Origin: Nannobrachium achirus
Lineage: Eukaryota; Chordata; Actinopteri; Myctophiformes; Myctophidae
Assembly (NCBI GenBank): GCA_963921795.1
Contig: OY997645.1
Location: forward strand, 18,542,865-18,606,864
Reading direction: 5' to 3'
DNA length: 64,000 nucleotides
Under the pieces are notes generated by a model. The model saw only the letters and a program-made list of their open reading frames with translations. It was not told the DNA's origin and searched no databases. A program made the position numbers and the translations under genes. This document shows positions 22,921 through 34,750 of the stretch, one piece after another (position 1 is the stretch's first letter; every line of letters starts with the position of its first letter).

Positions 22921-24690
22921 CTGAGAGGGATGTTGGCAACCTCTAGTATTTTTCTAGAAGGCAAACCATCTAATTGTTTGTTCACTGCAGATCTAGAGGC
23001 GATGCCGCTGTTTCCCCATTCACCCTTGACAAAAATATATTTATGGTGCAATGCATTGCTGATATTTCACCACAGTAAGTTAGACTCACTTCCTTTTATA
23101 TCTTTGCTATAAAAAGAAAAACCTCAAATTACGTGGATTTGCCTGTCACATGGCTCACATTGCCTAGATAAAGGGTATAATTTCTTTGTGCTGGCTTTCT
23201 CATATAACTTTTCATTCTTTCTTTGCAGAGCTTGTCAAAGAAATTATCTTGCTTGAGTGGCCAGTGCGTCAGTCACTTGTCAGTCCCTGGCTGGCAGTGC
23301 TGCACAGGACAATTGCCTGGGATTTAAAAATAGTTTACCTTGGAGCATGGATTTTTTTCAATAGCTTTACTGTCTGTTTTCTATTTGGGCAGCCCCCAAA
23401 GCACCAGCAACCTAATCGCATATCTATTTATGGCGTGGCTCTGCAGGAGACTAGTCTTATATAAGAGGGTCAGTCTGTGTGTCAGAAGTACCTCCACTCA
23501 TGTTTCACATATCTTCTATATGCTTTTGAATATTTAACCTGTGACTGTGTGTTTGTCTCAGGCATAACTTGGGCTCCGTCTAACCGATCAACTTCAAACT
23601 TGGCGTGGATGTCACAGCCGACCTGGGAATGGTTTGCGCCGAATGGGAATAGGTTTGGATCAGTGGTTGTCCAGAACCGAATGTCTGTGTGTGTCTGAGG
23701 GTCTGTGAAGTATGCACTGAACCTCTTAGCAGACCTATAGCCTATAGTTTTAAAATACACACTATAGTACATTACGAGAATTAGTTTACATTTAGGGCTC
23801 ATTTGTGTTTCTGGTAAAATTATTGACCAGTTATTTTATATGTCTATGACAAAAGTTTAATATTAATGAAAATGTCCATCACAAGCTGGCTTGATGATGA
23901 AGACCATGATCAAGGACACAAGCCCCTTACTGTAGTCTGGCCCGAGTGTGAAGAGAAGAAAATCTCAATTATGCTAACAGTTCTCTAACCCTGAGGTCTA
24001 AGTGCTGTTGTCAACCCAGCGCGGGCTAAGGACAGAATAATAAAGTTGAAACCGATATGACTAGACTAATATTAAAGTAAAACCATCCTGGAAAGAGATT
24101 CTGAGAACTGCCAGCGTGTCTACCTTTAATGCATTAAAAGTTGAAACAAAGCCCCGTTGGTCTTAACTGAGCCAAGCACATCTAGTAGGTAGAAATAATC
24201 ATTTGAAAATATGCTATTTGAAAGTGAAGGTTTTCACATCTGACCTTGCAATCCTGCAGTCCCCTTACAGACAATTGGCACAGCTGGTGTACCTGCCAGT
24301 GCCTTTGGCTTTTAACGTCCACAATCATTTTGACCCTAGACCCTTCGTGTGGAGATCGAGTGCACATGACTGATTCACACACTGGTACATTATGGCCGAT
24401 GCATCCCAACAGTTTTGTTTTGATCCACCAGGGACTATGTGGAAATTGTGAAATTCAGCATGGGATGTTACGGTTATCAGACAGTGTTTATCAGCAGCTC
24501 AGTCATTCCCTGGAGTGATGGATCAGGAACTTGAAGAAGACTGACTTGCCCACATCCCCACCCCTCGCCCCATCCCCCCAATACCCCCACATGACATACG
24601 GTATGATGCACTTACTGATTTACGCAGGGTCTCCTCACCATGATGTTCACATCACTCACGAGTCATCTGGACAGAGTGCACTTCATCAAG
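22921..24690. other. No gene; possible dispersed-repeat tail
   Basis: The stretch 23553-23695 (AACTTGGGCTCCGTCTAACC, then AACTTCAAACTTGGCGTGG) resembles fish repeats of the form CCGATTGACTTCAAACTTGG. Coding frames over it have no domain. The remainder is featureless. Confidence 0.4.
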
Positions 24691-24787
24691 GGGAGGGTGC
24701 AGGGGCGTCACACAGGGTAGGAAAGTGGGACTGAGTTACTAGGGCCCAAGGTGGTGGAGGGGCCTTAATTATTTTATACTTTAGCTA

Positions 24788-24864
24788 TTGAAAAATAGCA
24801 GATATACAAGCTCACAGCGCGGCACCGAGTGCCGCGCAGTGAGCTTGTAGATCTGCTATTTTTG
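24788..24864. repeat. GATCTACAAGC palindrome, copy 5
   Basis: Outer arms TTGAAAAATAGCAGAT and ATCTGCTATTTTTGAA, core ATACAAGCTCACAG against AGTGAGCTTGTAGA, inner stem CGCGGCAC against GTGCCGCG. The inner stem sequence is unrelated to that of copy 1 but fully paired. Confidence 0.94.
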
Positions 24865-25114
24865 AAGAGTCGTGAAAATGTGTGCAAATGTTTGAATATA
24901 TGTATTTTTTAGCGAACATTTGTAACTCAAATTTTGCTTCTGGGGGGTCCCTGGACCTCAATATTTTGAAATGGGGTTCCGTGGCCAAATACATATCATT
25001 TTGGGGGTCCTTCACATGAAAAGGTTTGAGCACCACTGACATAGAAACATAGGTTTTTCAAAAAACCTCAGAAGGATTTGAAATATGATTTCAATGATTT
25101 TTTTCATGATTTTT

Positions 25115-25189
25115 CAAAAATAGCAGATCTACAAGCTCGCAGCGCGGCACTCGGTGCCGCGCTGTGAGCTTGTACATCTGCTATTTTTC
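25115..25189. repeat. GATCTACAAGC palindrome, copy 6
   Basis: AAAAATAGCAGATCTACAAG and matching right arm, inner stem AGCGCGGCAC against GTGCCGCGCT, loop TCG. Copy 5, 250 bp upstream in the same element, has the same inner stem but a CGA loop, as if the centre were flipped. Confidence 0.95.
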
Positions 25190-25270
25190 AATAGTTAACA
25201 TTCATGGGGGGCCCGCAGTGAATCCTTGTACCCAGGGCCCAGAATTTGGTGCAACGCCCCTGGGAGGGTG

Positions 25271-27229
25271 GTGGCGGTATTGGCGGGATGTGGAGACGGG
25301 AAGGAGGGGAGAGAGGGATTATAAAATCAACCGTCAAACAAACACCTTCACCTCCTAACCTGCATCGCCCTCCTCCCCCTCCCCAGCTCTGTTTGTTTAG
25401 CGCTCTGGCCCAGCCTAGCGCCCTGTCAATAGTCCTCTGAAGGCTAATAGTCAATGCTAAGGAAGGCATTCAATTACATACCGGTACAAACCTGGGGGAT
25501 AATCAGCTAACTCATGTGGTTCAATATGATATCCTAAGCTCCCTAAACAGCTGGCAGAGGCTCCTTAAACATTCTAATAGGTACATAAAGATTGTTTTCT
25601 CGTATTGCATTAGGCACTTTCGCACTGTGTCTGTGGAATAAGGCTGAGATGAGTATAGGAGTGGTTTTCCAATCAGTATTGCCGGCTGCTACAGTTTCTC
25701 ATTGGGATAAAGTATCCTCAGTCAAAGGTGGCTGCCCTGAATAATGATAGCACACAAAAAGAAAAACAGAAGAGGCTTCCCAGGGCATGGAGTGGAACTG
25801 AATCGGAAGATTTCACTTTAGTAGGCTACCACTGAATCTTCTTCTTTTTTAGTTAGTAGCACAGTAAATAAGTTTGAGTTATGGCAGTATATGCATTTAC
25901 CTTTGGGCCATATTTTGTATATTTTGAAAATAATATATTTATTTTCTGCTTGAGATGTGTCTGACTTGATATAAATGTAGTACCACTGGTAGAAGAATGA
26001 ATAGTTTTAAATGATACTGAAGGGCTTCATTAACTATTATTAAACCAACTCGGATGCAATCCTTATTGAAGTAGACCTAACTAATGCATTCTAATTAACA
26101 ATTTCACTCATTTCATGAGAAGAGGGATATTTTCCAGTGTTGACTGATGCAGAAAAAGTAAAGGTTGTGGAAAACAACAAAACAAAAACCCAATGCAGTG
26201 TGCAATGTGGTGGAAAAGGAGATTGATCTGTTTACAACTAAAGGGTGAGGCACAGTACATTCAAGCAGACAATGTAGGTTCTTAAGTTAAAACCAAGCCG
26301 AATTATTAAATGTAAGCAATAATCAACTTTGCTCACATCTTTCCAAATTAACATGTGTTATCTGAATGCTTTGTTTGATTTATTCTATATAATCTGTACC
26401 GGCTTGTTCAGTCGTTCGCTCATTCAGCTTCCATTCTACTCCTTTCATTTATCCCTTCGTTTATTAATTCATCTGGTCATGAAAGGGGCTCATTTCGTCA
26501 GATGTAAAGTGGTACTGGCTTGACTGCCGGACCCTTGGCTGTGATTCTGCTTTCCCTTGCTTTAATCAGAGCGTGCCAAAATTTTTCAGCTTCTGTCCTC
26601 CTCAATGCCTCATGTGCACCATGAAAAGCTCATGAATAAATCGAGGAGCAGAGGACATCCGCTTCTGAATCCTCTGGTCCTTCAAGTGCGAAGACTTTTG
26701 GAACGTGGAATAGGATATGACAGGAGGAGCTCCAAAATAGCCCCGTCACTTCCTGTCTCTAGCTTCTGATTGATTGGAGATCAGAGGACATCTGTGAAGG
26801 TTTTAATATTGATATATGAAGGAAAGAAACAGCCAAGAGCCGAGGGCCGTGCAGAAACCACTGGAGGGGCAAGTGCTCAAATTTCATAAAACAGTATTGT
26901 AAAACAACATACACCATTATGTCAAATAGCTAGTGCTGTGTATAATACAGTGAACCATTAATCAGTGAAAACTCTTTGATAGAAAATAGAGGCCATTTTT
27001 TGTGAAGCTTCGGGCTGGCCTTTATTAACTAAGATTTAAGATTTTGCCAGAACATTAAAAGGGAACAGATAGAGCAATGCTATTGAGTCGACATTTAATT
27101 GAAAATAACTTTAAGTAACTGAGCAGAAATACATTATTCAATTAGCCAACAAAAGCTCACAAATGAAACTAGAAGCAGTGCTCTTCCGCTCACAGGTCTC
27201 CACCAGGCCAGGCGTCCTGGTGGTGCTAC
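25271..27229. other. No gene seen
   Basis: Unique-looking AT-rich sequence. No bounded repeat and no supported ORF. Confidence 0.5.
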
Positions 27230-27850
27230 TGGTGCTACTGGTGGCCAATGTAAAAAGGGTGGCATTTGTTCTTCAACTTAGACCTTTCATGGCAATCGGA
27301 CACTGCATGCATGATTTGAGGCATTTTGTTCCAAAAATGTGTTTTGCTAAAGTCTGCCTGCTGGTGGCGCTATAACAGGCCAATGTGAAAAGGGTAGCAT
27401 TTGTTGACATAGTGGGAATATGTGTGGCAAATTTCACGGTAATCGCAAGCTGCGTTGATGATTTGAGGCATTTTGTTCAAAAACTGAGCAATCCTGCAAA
27501 CTTTGGAAGCTAATAGCCAATCAGGATGGAATATGAAATATCAGACGGATCAGACTTGATCACATGACTATAGAGATACTGTGTACTGATTTGTGTTATT
27601 TTTGGAGAGAATCTGAAGGAGTAATATCCAAAAATGTGTTTTACATAAGTCGGCCCAAAGGTGGCGCTATAAAAGACTGATGTGAAAAATGCAGTGAAAA
27701 GGTTTTTTCTTGGCCTCTAGGGAGTTTGTGTACAAAGTTTGACACTGATCGGTGGAGTTATAGGTAAAACCACAAATTGGCCTGTTATAGCGCCACCATG
27801 AGGCTGATTAAAAAAAATAGTGGCATTTCTTCCTCGGCCTAGTGGGAATG
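27230..27850. repeat. GGCGCTATA repeat cluster
   Basis: The block GGCCAATGTRAAAAGGGT-GCATTTGTT occurs near 27242 and 27378, and TGATTTGAGGCATTTTGTTC occurs twice. AAAAATGTGTTTT...GGTGGCGCTATAA occurs near 27335 and 27630. TTATAGCGCCACCATGAGG is inverted near 27785. It is a diverged, partly inverted repeat cluster of a kind I recall from fish genomes. Confidence 0.75.
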
Positions 27851-29562
27851 TGTATCACCTTTGCTGTTACTTTACATTGTGTTTGCATGGGTCCAATGCA
27901 CCATTTACCATTTACCATTCACCACTTTGGTTGTTGAGTAACTTGAGTTCACCCTCCCCTACAACCACACCCTTCCCTGGATGATGATGTGTACGTCCAG
28001 AGGCAAATTAACTCACTTTTCTGAGTCTAGTAATTCAAAAAACGACTACAGAAAAAAACACTGTATGTTGAAAGTTCAGTTTTTCTTTTTTTTTTCGTTT
28101 GTTTGTTTCTTTCTTTTTTTTTTTGTAATTGAGGTCAGGAACATGAAAAAAAAACTCAAAATAAAAAATAATTAAATTTGATGTCCTAAGACCTTTAAGG
28201 GCACCTTGGGCACCAGGAGCAAAACAGAAGGCTCCTCTACTACTATTGGCAGGCTGTTGATGTCCACCGTCATGGTCTAATTAAAAGAATGGAGCCCGTA
28301 GTATATGCATACTGTGATCTCAACACATCTCTCACTTTGAGAGAGGCAGATATAATGAGAGCTGGAATGGAATACATTCTCTTTTATTGTGCTAGACAAT
28401 GTGAACAGTGCGTAGGTGAGACCATGTGGTACAGGAGGCACAGGGCTTTACTGACCCATAAACAAACATCCGATCTGGATCAATACGCAGAGTGGCCAAT
28501 GCTGCCTCGAGATGTCAGCCATGAATCTCAAAGGGCCGCCCTCTCCCTCATTAAATTATAAAGGATCCATGAGCCGTGAAACACTAACACTGAAGGATCC
28601 CTGTGGCCGCTAAAAATAGAGATGCCCAAACAAAAGAGATCATATTGTTACTCGAGAATCCTTTTAGCTCTCCACTTTGTTCGTCCCCCGAGGTGAAGAC
28701 GTGAGAAGGTGCGGTGAAGCTCGGGTGGTCGTGGCCACTCAAAAGTACTGGGAATATATATGCTGCAACGTCATCAACATGTCAAGGAAATGCAAACACC
28801 ACATCGCCGATGATGTCACATCAAGGGAGATACAGCTGTTCTGGAGGATAGGAACACTCAGAGGATATGGTCCCATGTCCATGCACCTCGCTCTTGTTGG
28901 AATTACAAAGCCACTTAATGTACATACTGTACATTGGGAGTGCTCCCTGCTGCAATGCAAATGCAAGCCATGTTGTGTCTGGAGGTTTTAAAAGAATCAT
29001 GGCCCTTGCACTTAGGATGACTACATTTTAATGCGCTTAAAAAAAGAAAGGACTCCGGGCACATTTAATTATCATCAACACCGTTTTAAAAAGGGATGAG
29101 CGGCTTCCTGCAAATGGGATGCAATCTCAACAAATACAGATTTCCCCCCCCAAATGTCATATAAGACTCATAACTGGTCATATGCTTCTGATTCATAGAG
29201 AGATTGGTGGGTGGAAATTGTTGTGCACATTGTGATGCGAAACTAATCAGTGAGAAAGACCGGTTTCCACACTGGTGACTTTTCAGGGCCTGTGGTATAA
29301 ATATCAACCATCTGTGAGGCCATCTGCATTGGGGTGCTACATCATGCACCAAGGCCAAGCCACCAAACATAGACAGGTTGCCTTCAGTGGCACTTCTGTC
29401 TGCTCTCCATTCACGATGAGGAAGGCCATTGCTGGATCATTAGTATTGACATTGCATTCCCCAGTACCTCAATCAGTGTTGTCATCTGTTTATACATCTC
29501 AGTCTGCACTGATAGCCATTACAAATGCCTCTCATTCTCATTTCAGCCTGCATTTACCCACA
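27851..29562. other. No gene seen
   Basis: Includes a T-rich stretch at 28080-28125. The frames of 90-116 codons at 28289, 28677 and 29275 have no recognisable domains. Some of this could be conserved non-coding DNA, which cannot be judged from one sequence. Confidence 0.45.
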
Positions 29563-29570
29563 GCTAGAAC

Positions 29571-29871
29571 AGGAGAGTGTTTTTTGCAGGTCTTTCAGAG
29601 TGTATCAAAAAAGCAACTGGGTTAAACACCGTTGGTCCGACCTGTTTAACATTCACCAGGTTAGCATTCACCAGCGTCGGCAGGTTAGCATTTCACCAGC
29701 ATCGGCAGGTTAGCCTTTCACCATGTTAGCATTCACCAGCGTTTTACTGAGATTAGGGTTAGGGTTAAGGTTAGGTTTAGGTGTATCTCCCCCCGACTTT
29801 CGTCACCTCCGCACAGCAAATCGCTTTTTTATACACTCGGACTAAAAGACCTGCAAAAAACACTCTCCCCT
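29571..29871. mobile_element. MITE carrying telomere-like repeats (301 bp)
   Basis: The left end AGGAGAGTGTTTTTTGCAGG and right end CCTGCAAAAAACACTCTCCCCT pair, and pairing continues through GTCTTT and TACACTC/GAGTGTAT to about 45 bp. An identical 8-mer GCTAGAAC flanks it (29563-29570, 29872-29879), as expected for hAT. The interior 29649-29790 is telomere-like module copy 4: five GTTAGC units with CAGCGTCGGCAGG linkers, then TTTTACTGAG and TTAGGG repeats. Confidence 0.88.
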
Positions 29872-30109
29872 GCTAGAACAGCAACAGAGTTGTGCATAGT
29901 GACAAACAGATATCATTTCAAGCTACTTCTTGTTAGTTGAGTTTGACATTAATTATTTAGACCTTCTGAGTTCTGAAAGACATTTTCTCAATGGTTCCTA
30001 GTAGATTGACAGTGCTGCAAAATGTGATAATGTGGGATCTCTTCATTGTCTCCAATAAGAAGAAGGCAGACCTGTCATAGTCCCATGGGAAATTCAGTTT
30101 CAGCTTCAC

Positions 30110-30600
30110 CCAGCTGATGGCTGCTCAGGGGGGGGGTTGGGGAGGGGGTCTTGTTAGGAGTTAAGTGGCTTGCTCAAGGACACTGCGACACATGATGTAT
30201 ACTGTAGCTGGACCTAATTAGAATCATCAATTACTTGAGCTGTGGCAGTTTCCATTACAGTACCCATGTTATTCTTTTGCTATATTTGTTGTTTGGCATA
30301 CATTGGAAATTGTATGAATGTATTTTCCATAGATTTTATTTTGCCTGTAAATAGACACACTGCATTCTGTATGTACACACATTTGTACTCAAAGGAACAG
30401 AATCCTTTTCACACATATGTACAATTATGTGCATGTATGTATAGTATGTAATTTTTGTCAATAAAAACATCAATCAGTCAGTCAGTCAGTCAATACATGG
30501 GTGGTCCATGAAGCAAAACGGTGACCTTCTGAATACCAGACTTTCTGATTAGCTTCTGATTACCAGACGCTCCCTCTACCCACTAAGCCACGGCCGCCCA
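30110..30600 (-). mobile_element. tRNA-derived SINE remnant, interrupted
   Basis: On the minus strand GTGGCTTAGTGGGTAGAG (complement near 30577-30594) fits a tRNA A-box. The other part, GTTAAGTGGCTTGCTCAAGG followed by ACAC at 30158-30190, is a body phrase I recall from teleost SINEs. The two are separated by about 320 bp of unrelated sequence including (CAGT)n at 30472-30490, so the element is split or badly decayed. Another body fragment lies at 38945-38982. Confidence 0.5.
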
Positions 30601-30668
30601 CCAAGCTTATACCTCCATCTATCTAAAAGAGGTGATCATGATAACCCCTGGGCAGTGGGGGTTATTAA

Positions 30669-30817
30669 AGCAATAAGCCACAAGAGGCGAGTGGTTACCG
30701 GGGTAGTATACACCGGCTGAGAGGCGTTGGGAAACACGAGGCGCAGCCGAGTGTTTCCGACCCTCTCAGCCGGTGTATAATACCCCGGTAACCACAAGCC
30801 TCGCGTGGCTTATTGCT
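30669..30817. repeat. Large imperfect palindrome (149 bp)
   Basis: AGCAATAAGCCAC opens it and GTGGCTTATTGCT closes it. Inner arms TGGTTACCGGGGTAGTATAC, then ACCGGCTGAGAGG pair with CCTCTCAGCCGGTGTATAAT, then ACCCCGGTAACCA. The loop contains a further stem GGAAACAC...GTGTTTCC. Arms are about 55 bp. Confidence 0.93.
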
Positions 30818-31105
30818 TTTCTAAAACGGTCACAATATTGCAACATGAAAATCATAGACATGTACCAATTAAAACTGTTCTATTTCACTAATAATAAACA
30901 ATAAGGTCTGCTCTGCAAGGAAGTATTTCCCGGCCAGGCTGCAGAAACAACACAGGTGCAGATAATTGGTGCACTGTGGAACACTGTGGAAAGAAATAAC
31001 GCACCTGGGTTTGATATAAACTGATTCAAGGTGTGGGTTATAGTCTCATATACCACAGCAAACAGCCAATCAGAATCAAGGAATGGAACTAGCCGTTTTA
31101 GAAAC
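30818..31105. mobile_element. Possible TIR element next to the palindrome
   Basis: TTTCTAAAACGG at 30818 and its exact complement CCGTTTTAGAAA ending near 31105 enclose about 260 bp. The adjoining palindrome may belong to the same element. No target duplication seen. Confidence 0.45.
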
Positions 31106-32450
31106 AGCTATACACCGTACCCCATGGCAAGATCGCATCTCATAGTGCTAAAGCTGTCCTTTGGGGACAATGCACCGTAGATACAATAGTGCCTGCAGTT
31201 GACCAGTGGTGATTGTTCAATCAAGAGTTCTTATCGGACCTAAGATTACAGAATGATTATGGGACCAAAGCTGCCAATAGCTTTGCTTTGCTGTTCTGCA
31301 GCACTAGTGATTGCTGCGTGAACTGCTTGTTGCAATGTGTTTAGATTGCAGAATCAGGAGTTGTCTGCCATTCATCATAGTTTGACAGTTTAAGCTGCCA
31401 GTTTCTTTCTCTTCCTTTCTTGGTTTATTCATTTGACAGATTTGAAACATATGTTGTGTAATGTATGTATTTGAACCAGGTTCAACCTGACTTCCCTATT
31501 TTTGACAAGACAGCATACAGTACAAAATGTATCCTAAATGTATCCTGTAGAATGTATCATCTGCAAACAATAATCCACTGTGGATCCCAGTATAGTAGTA
31601 CTAGTAAGGCTTTGCTTTATTAACCACTGAACCAGTACCAGTACCGCATTCAACTTCAGACTAGTCAGTCTATGTTGACCACACAACTACTGCCTTGTGT
31701 TATAGCCTATGTTCAATAGCTGCACTGTTCCTACACGGGAAGAAACATTCAGAAATTCCAAATTCTGTTCCATTTTCAGCCACCAGAAGGTGCAAAGAAT
31801 GGTCTTGCATACAGACATTTGAGAAATGTCTGGTGTTTTAAATTAAGCGTATGCTGGTTTAGGAAAGAGATGGAAAAAGTAGGCTTGCTGAAGTACTAGT
31901 GGAGCTTGCTTGTAGGAAAATGGTATCACTGTATATTGCTAGAGTATAATCAGAAGATTCTGGGAAAAAGGCATGCAACATTAAATGATGGGACTGGGAG
32001 TGAAGCCCATTTTTATCCATAACTTAAAATATTTACATAAATTAAAGACACTTTAACCAACACATTTATGACACACAGAGCGACTCATAGAAATAAATAT
32101 AATCATACTAAATCCGTTAACGGAACATAAAATAAGGTACAATAAAGTCTTGAATATTCTCTATTTTAATCTAATCCAACAAAACATGACTTGATACAAA
32201 AATATGGCTTCCATGGCCCAGGGCTTTCACATTACAAAATTACTAGAGGACTCAAAACATACTAATACAAAGGACAAAGCAGAGAGCATTGTGTGGTGGG
32301 TGCTGCCCAAGACCACAGGGGTTTGAAGGCCTATACGGTATGTAGTCAACCAATCGCTGGAAGCAGTGGTGATTGGCAGCCAATGATCAGTAAATGGTTA
32401 GCACCTGGAAGTGAATACTCACACTCACATACAATCCCATACATACACTG
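31106..32450. other. No gene seen
   Basis: AT-rich, unique-looking, with no supported ORF or terminal repeat. Confidence 0.5.
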
Positions 32451-32499
32451 ACACACACACACGCACGCACGCACGCACACAAGCACGCACTCTAGCGCA

Positions 32500-32573
<74 letters not shown>

Positions 32574-32602
32574 GTCGCACACACACACACACACACACAC
32601 AC
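32451..32602. repeat. (CA)n microsatellite with CACG variants
   Basis: Pure AC from 32504 to 32568, flanked by ACGC and CAGTCGCAC interruptions. Confidence 0.96.
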
Positions 32603-32692
32603 TATATATTTACATCACTTGTGGGGACATAACATAGACTTCCATTCATTCAAGTCCTGTGGCCTTACCCTAACCTCTATCCCTAAACCTAA

Positions 32693-32966
32693 GGCTGGAC
32701 TCACACATATGCGTGAAACATCTTCTCCGTATCGTCTGAGAATGGCCACTGGGAGCGCCGTACTAATGCATTATCAATGGAAGGTTGTTTGGTTTTTTGT
32801 CGTTGCCGTGTTTCTAGCTCAACCACAGGCTGTCTTTTGGCCAAGAGACACGGCAACGACAAAACACCAAACAACCTTCCATTGACAATGCATTAGTACG
32901 GCGCCCCCAGTGGCCATTCTCAGACGATACGGAGAAGATGTTTCAAACAGCTGTGTGTAGGGCGCC
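32693..32966. mobile_element. Long-TIR MITE, copy 1 (Harbinger-like)
   Basis: Starts GGCTGGACTCACACATATGC and ends TAGGGCGCC. The arms pair over roughly 115 bp, including GAAACATCTTCTCCGTATCG and CAATGGAAGGTTGTTTGG with their complements. Flanked by TAA on both sides (32690-32692, 32967-32969), fitting a 3-bp TWA duplication. No ORF. Confidence 0.87.
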
Positions 32967-33007
32967 TAACCGTTGTGGGGACCTACTATTTTGTCTCCAT
33001 ACTGTCG

Positions 33008-33298
33008 GGCTGGACTCACACATATGCGTGAAACATCCTCTCTGTATCGTCTGAGAATGGCCACTGGGGGCGCGGTACAAATGCATTGTCAATGGAAGGT
33101 TGTTTGTTTTTTTGTCGTTGCCGTGTCTCTAGCTCAACCACAGCCTGTCTTTTGGCCAAGAGACACAGCAACGACAAAACACCAAACACGACAAAAAACC
33201 AAACAACCTTCCATTGACAATGCATTAGTAAGGCGCCCTCAGTGGCCATTCTCATACGATACGGAGAAGATGTTTCACGCATATGTGTGTGGTGCGCC
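33008..33298. mobile_element. Long-TIR MITE, copy 2 (Harbinger-like)
   Basis: Same family and orientation as the previous copy, with better preserved outer ends (ACACATATGCGTGAAACATC and complement). Flanked by TCG and TCA. The right arm contains a short duplication of ACACCAAACACGACAAAAAA type. The 168-codon frame over it is arm sequence plus (CA)n and is not a gene. Confidence 0.87.
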
Positions 33299-33363
33299 TC
33301 AGAGGTCCCGTGCAGGTGACTGTGTTAACATGCGTTTAGTCCCCATAAGTATAGCTAGACGAA

Positions 33364-33365
<2 letters not shown>

Positions 33366-33453
<88 letters not shown>
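33366..33453. repeat. (CA)n microsatellite
   Basis: Forty-four uninterrupted CA units at the 3' end of the fish repeat. Confidence 0.97.
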
Positions 33454-33454
<1 letters not shown>

Positions 33455-33694
33455 CCTCGCAACTTCTACTGTAGTATGAACACAGTCAACATTCTGTTTC
33501 GATGATTCTCAACCTGACTGTGACCTTTTGTGTTCTTGCAGAATTGTTCTTTACAGAGCAATGCCAGAAATTTGGACTTGAGTATAAAAATACCCCCATT
33601 GATAGAAGAAAGAAGTCATGTTGAATGGCCATAGAGACAAAATATCACCTTTACTGTTAGGTCTCTCGTGGCTCTGCTAAAACATCTATAAAGC

Positions 33695-33795
<101 letters not shown>

Positions 33796-33998
33796 ATGCG
33801 TGCCATCATGTATGGCTAGATTTTATTCTCTTTCTCTTGCCTCATCATTCTTTTCTGGTATGTTGTGGATCTATTGTGCATATTAATCAGTGTATGTGTG
33901 TCTATGCATGCACGTTTGTGTACAGTGTATGAGTCATTGTTTCAAGCTATTTAAGTTATTGGGACGGAAAGTCATGGAGGGGGGAGGAGGAGAGGCTG

Positions 33999-34002
<4 letters not shown>

Positions 34003-34082
<80 letters not shown>
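34003..34082. repeat. (GA)n microsatellite
   Basis: Forty uninterrupted GA units. The sequence between it and 34750 shows no gene. Confidence 0.97.
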
Positions 34083-34084
<2 letters not shown>

Positions 34085-34750
34085 TCTGCCCCTTCATTAT
34101 TTCAGTAGATTGTTGAGACAGTGAAGAGGGGATTAATATGTCTCAGGGCCTGAGAGGACCATCAGCACGCAGCAGCAGCAGCTACACTCCGCACCTCTGT
34201 GGGTTTTCCTAACTTAGACACTCTCATATAGGCCACATTCAGATGACATTACATCCCTAAACCCGGAGCCAGTGAGCCAAGCCATGAATCTTGTGCATTT
34301 CTTTTAAAAATGGGTAGTTTAGCCCTGGCATCATGCTGTGAAGCATGGTTGAAGGTCTAACATGCTGTTGTGTATTTTTACTATAAAGAGCATGGCTCAT
34401 GGCTTATTAAACAAATATTGCTCATATTTTGCCTCTACTCGAAATAATATGATGTCTATTGTCCCCTATGACCCTTATGTCTGGATTGGTCAATGTCAAG
34501 CTATTTGTTATAGAATCTGAACAACCAAATGCTTTAATATCTTTCTGTATATGCCTTATATGAAGTCCATCGCCAAGGATATAAAAATAGTTAAACTGGC
34601 CTACAGCCTATAGCTATACCTTCTATATATAGCTACCGTCCTTTAAGTTATGCACCGTTTTAAATTTACATTCAGAACACGGTTCATTGTTGCTGTGGGC
34701 TATACTGTGTGCAGTCACTGTGCATCGTTGTACAGGAGGACTGTGTTAGA

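Larger units (their letters stand above)
24700..25262. mobile_element. hAT-like element with two internal hairpins
   Basis: The left end CAGGGGCGTCACAC and right end GTGCAACGCCCCTG are flanked by a perfect 8-bp duplication GGAGGGTG (24692-24699, 25263-25270). Palindromes lie at 24788-24864 and 25115-25189. Between them is GGGGGGTCCCTGGACCTCAA and a block CATGAAAAGGTTTGAGCACC that itself resembles another hAT end, suggesting a composite origin. A sister copy of the whole structure lies at 59849-60422. Confidence 0.94.
32603..33365 (+). repeat. Fish repeat (GTGGGGACATAA...AGTCCCCATAAGTATAG) split by two MITEs
   Basis: Host pieces at 32603-32692, 32967-33007 and 33299-33365 join into one repeat: TTGTGGGGACATAACATAGA, then CCTTACCCTAACC, GTGGGGACCTACTATTTTGT and AGTCCCCATAAGTATAGCTAG, with CA arrays on both sides. 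I recall this organisation from many teleost genomes; not checked by search. Confidence 0.7.

Noticed and set aside
32973..33479. 168-codon plus-strand frame, among the longest here
   Set aside because: Reads through a MITE arm and a CA array; similar peptide blocks occur in both MITE copies and on both strands because the arms are inverted.
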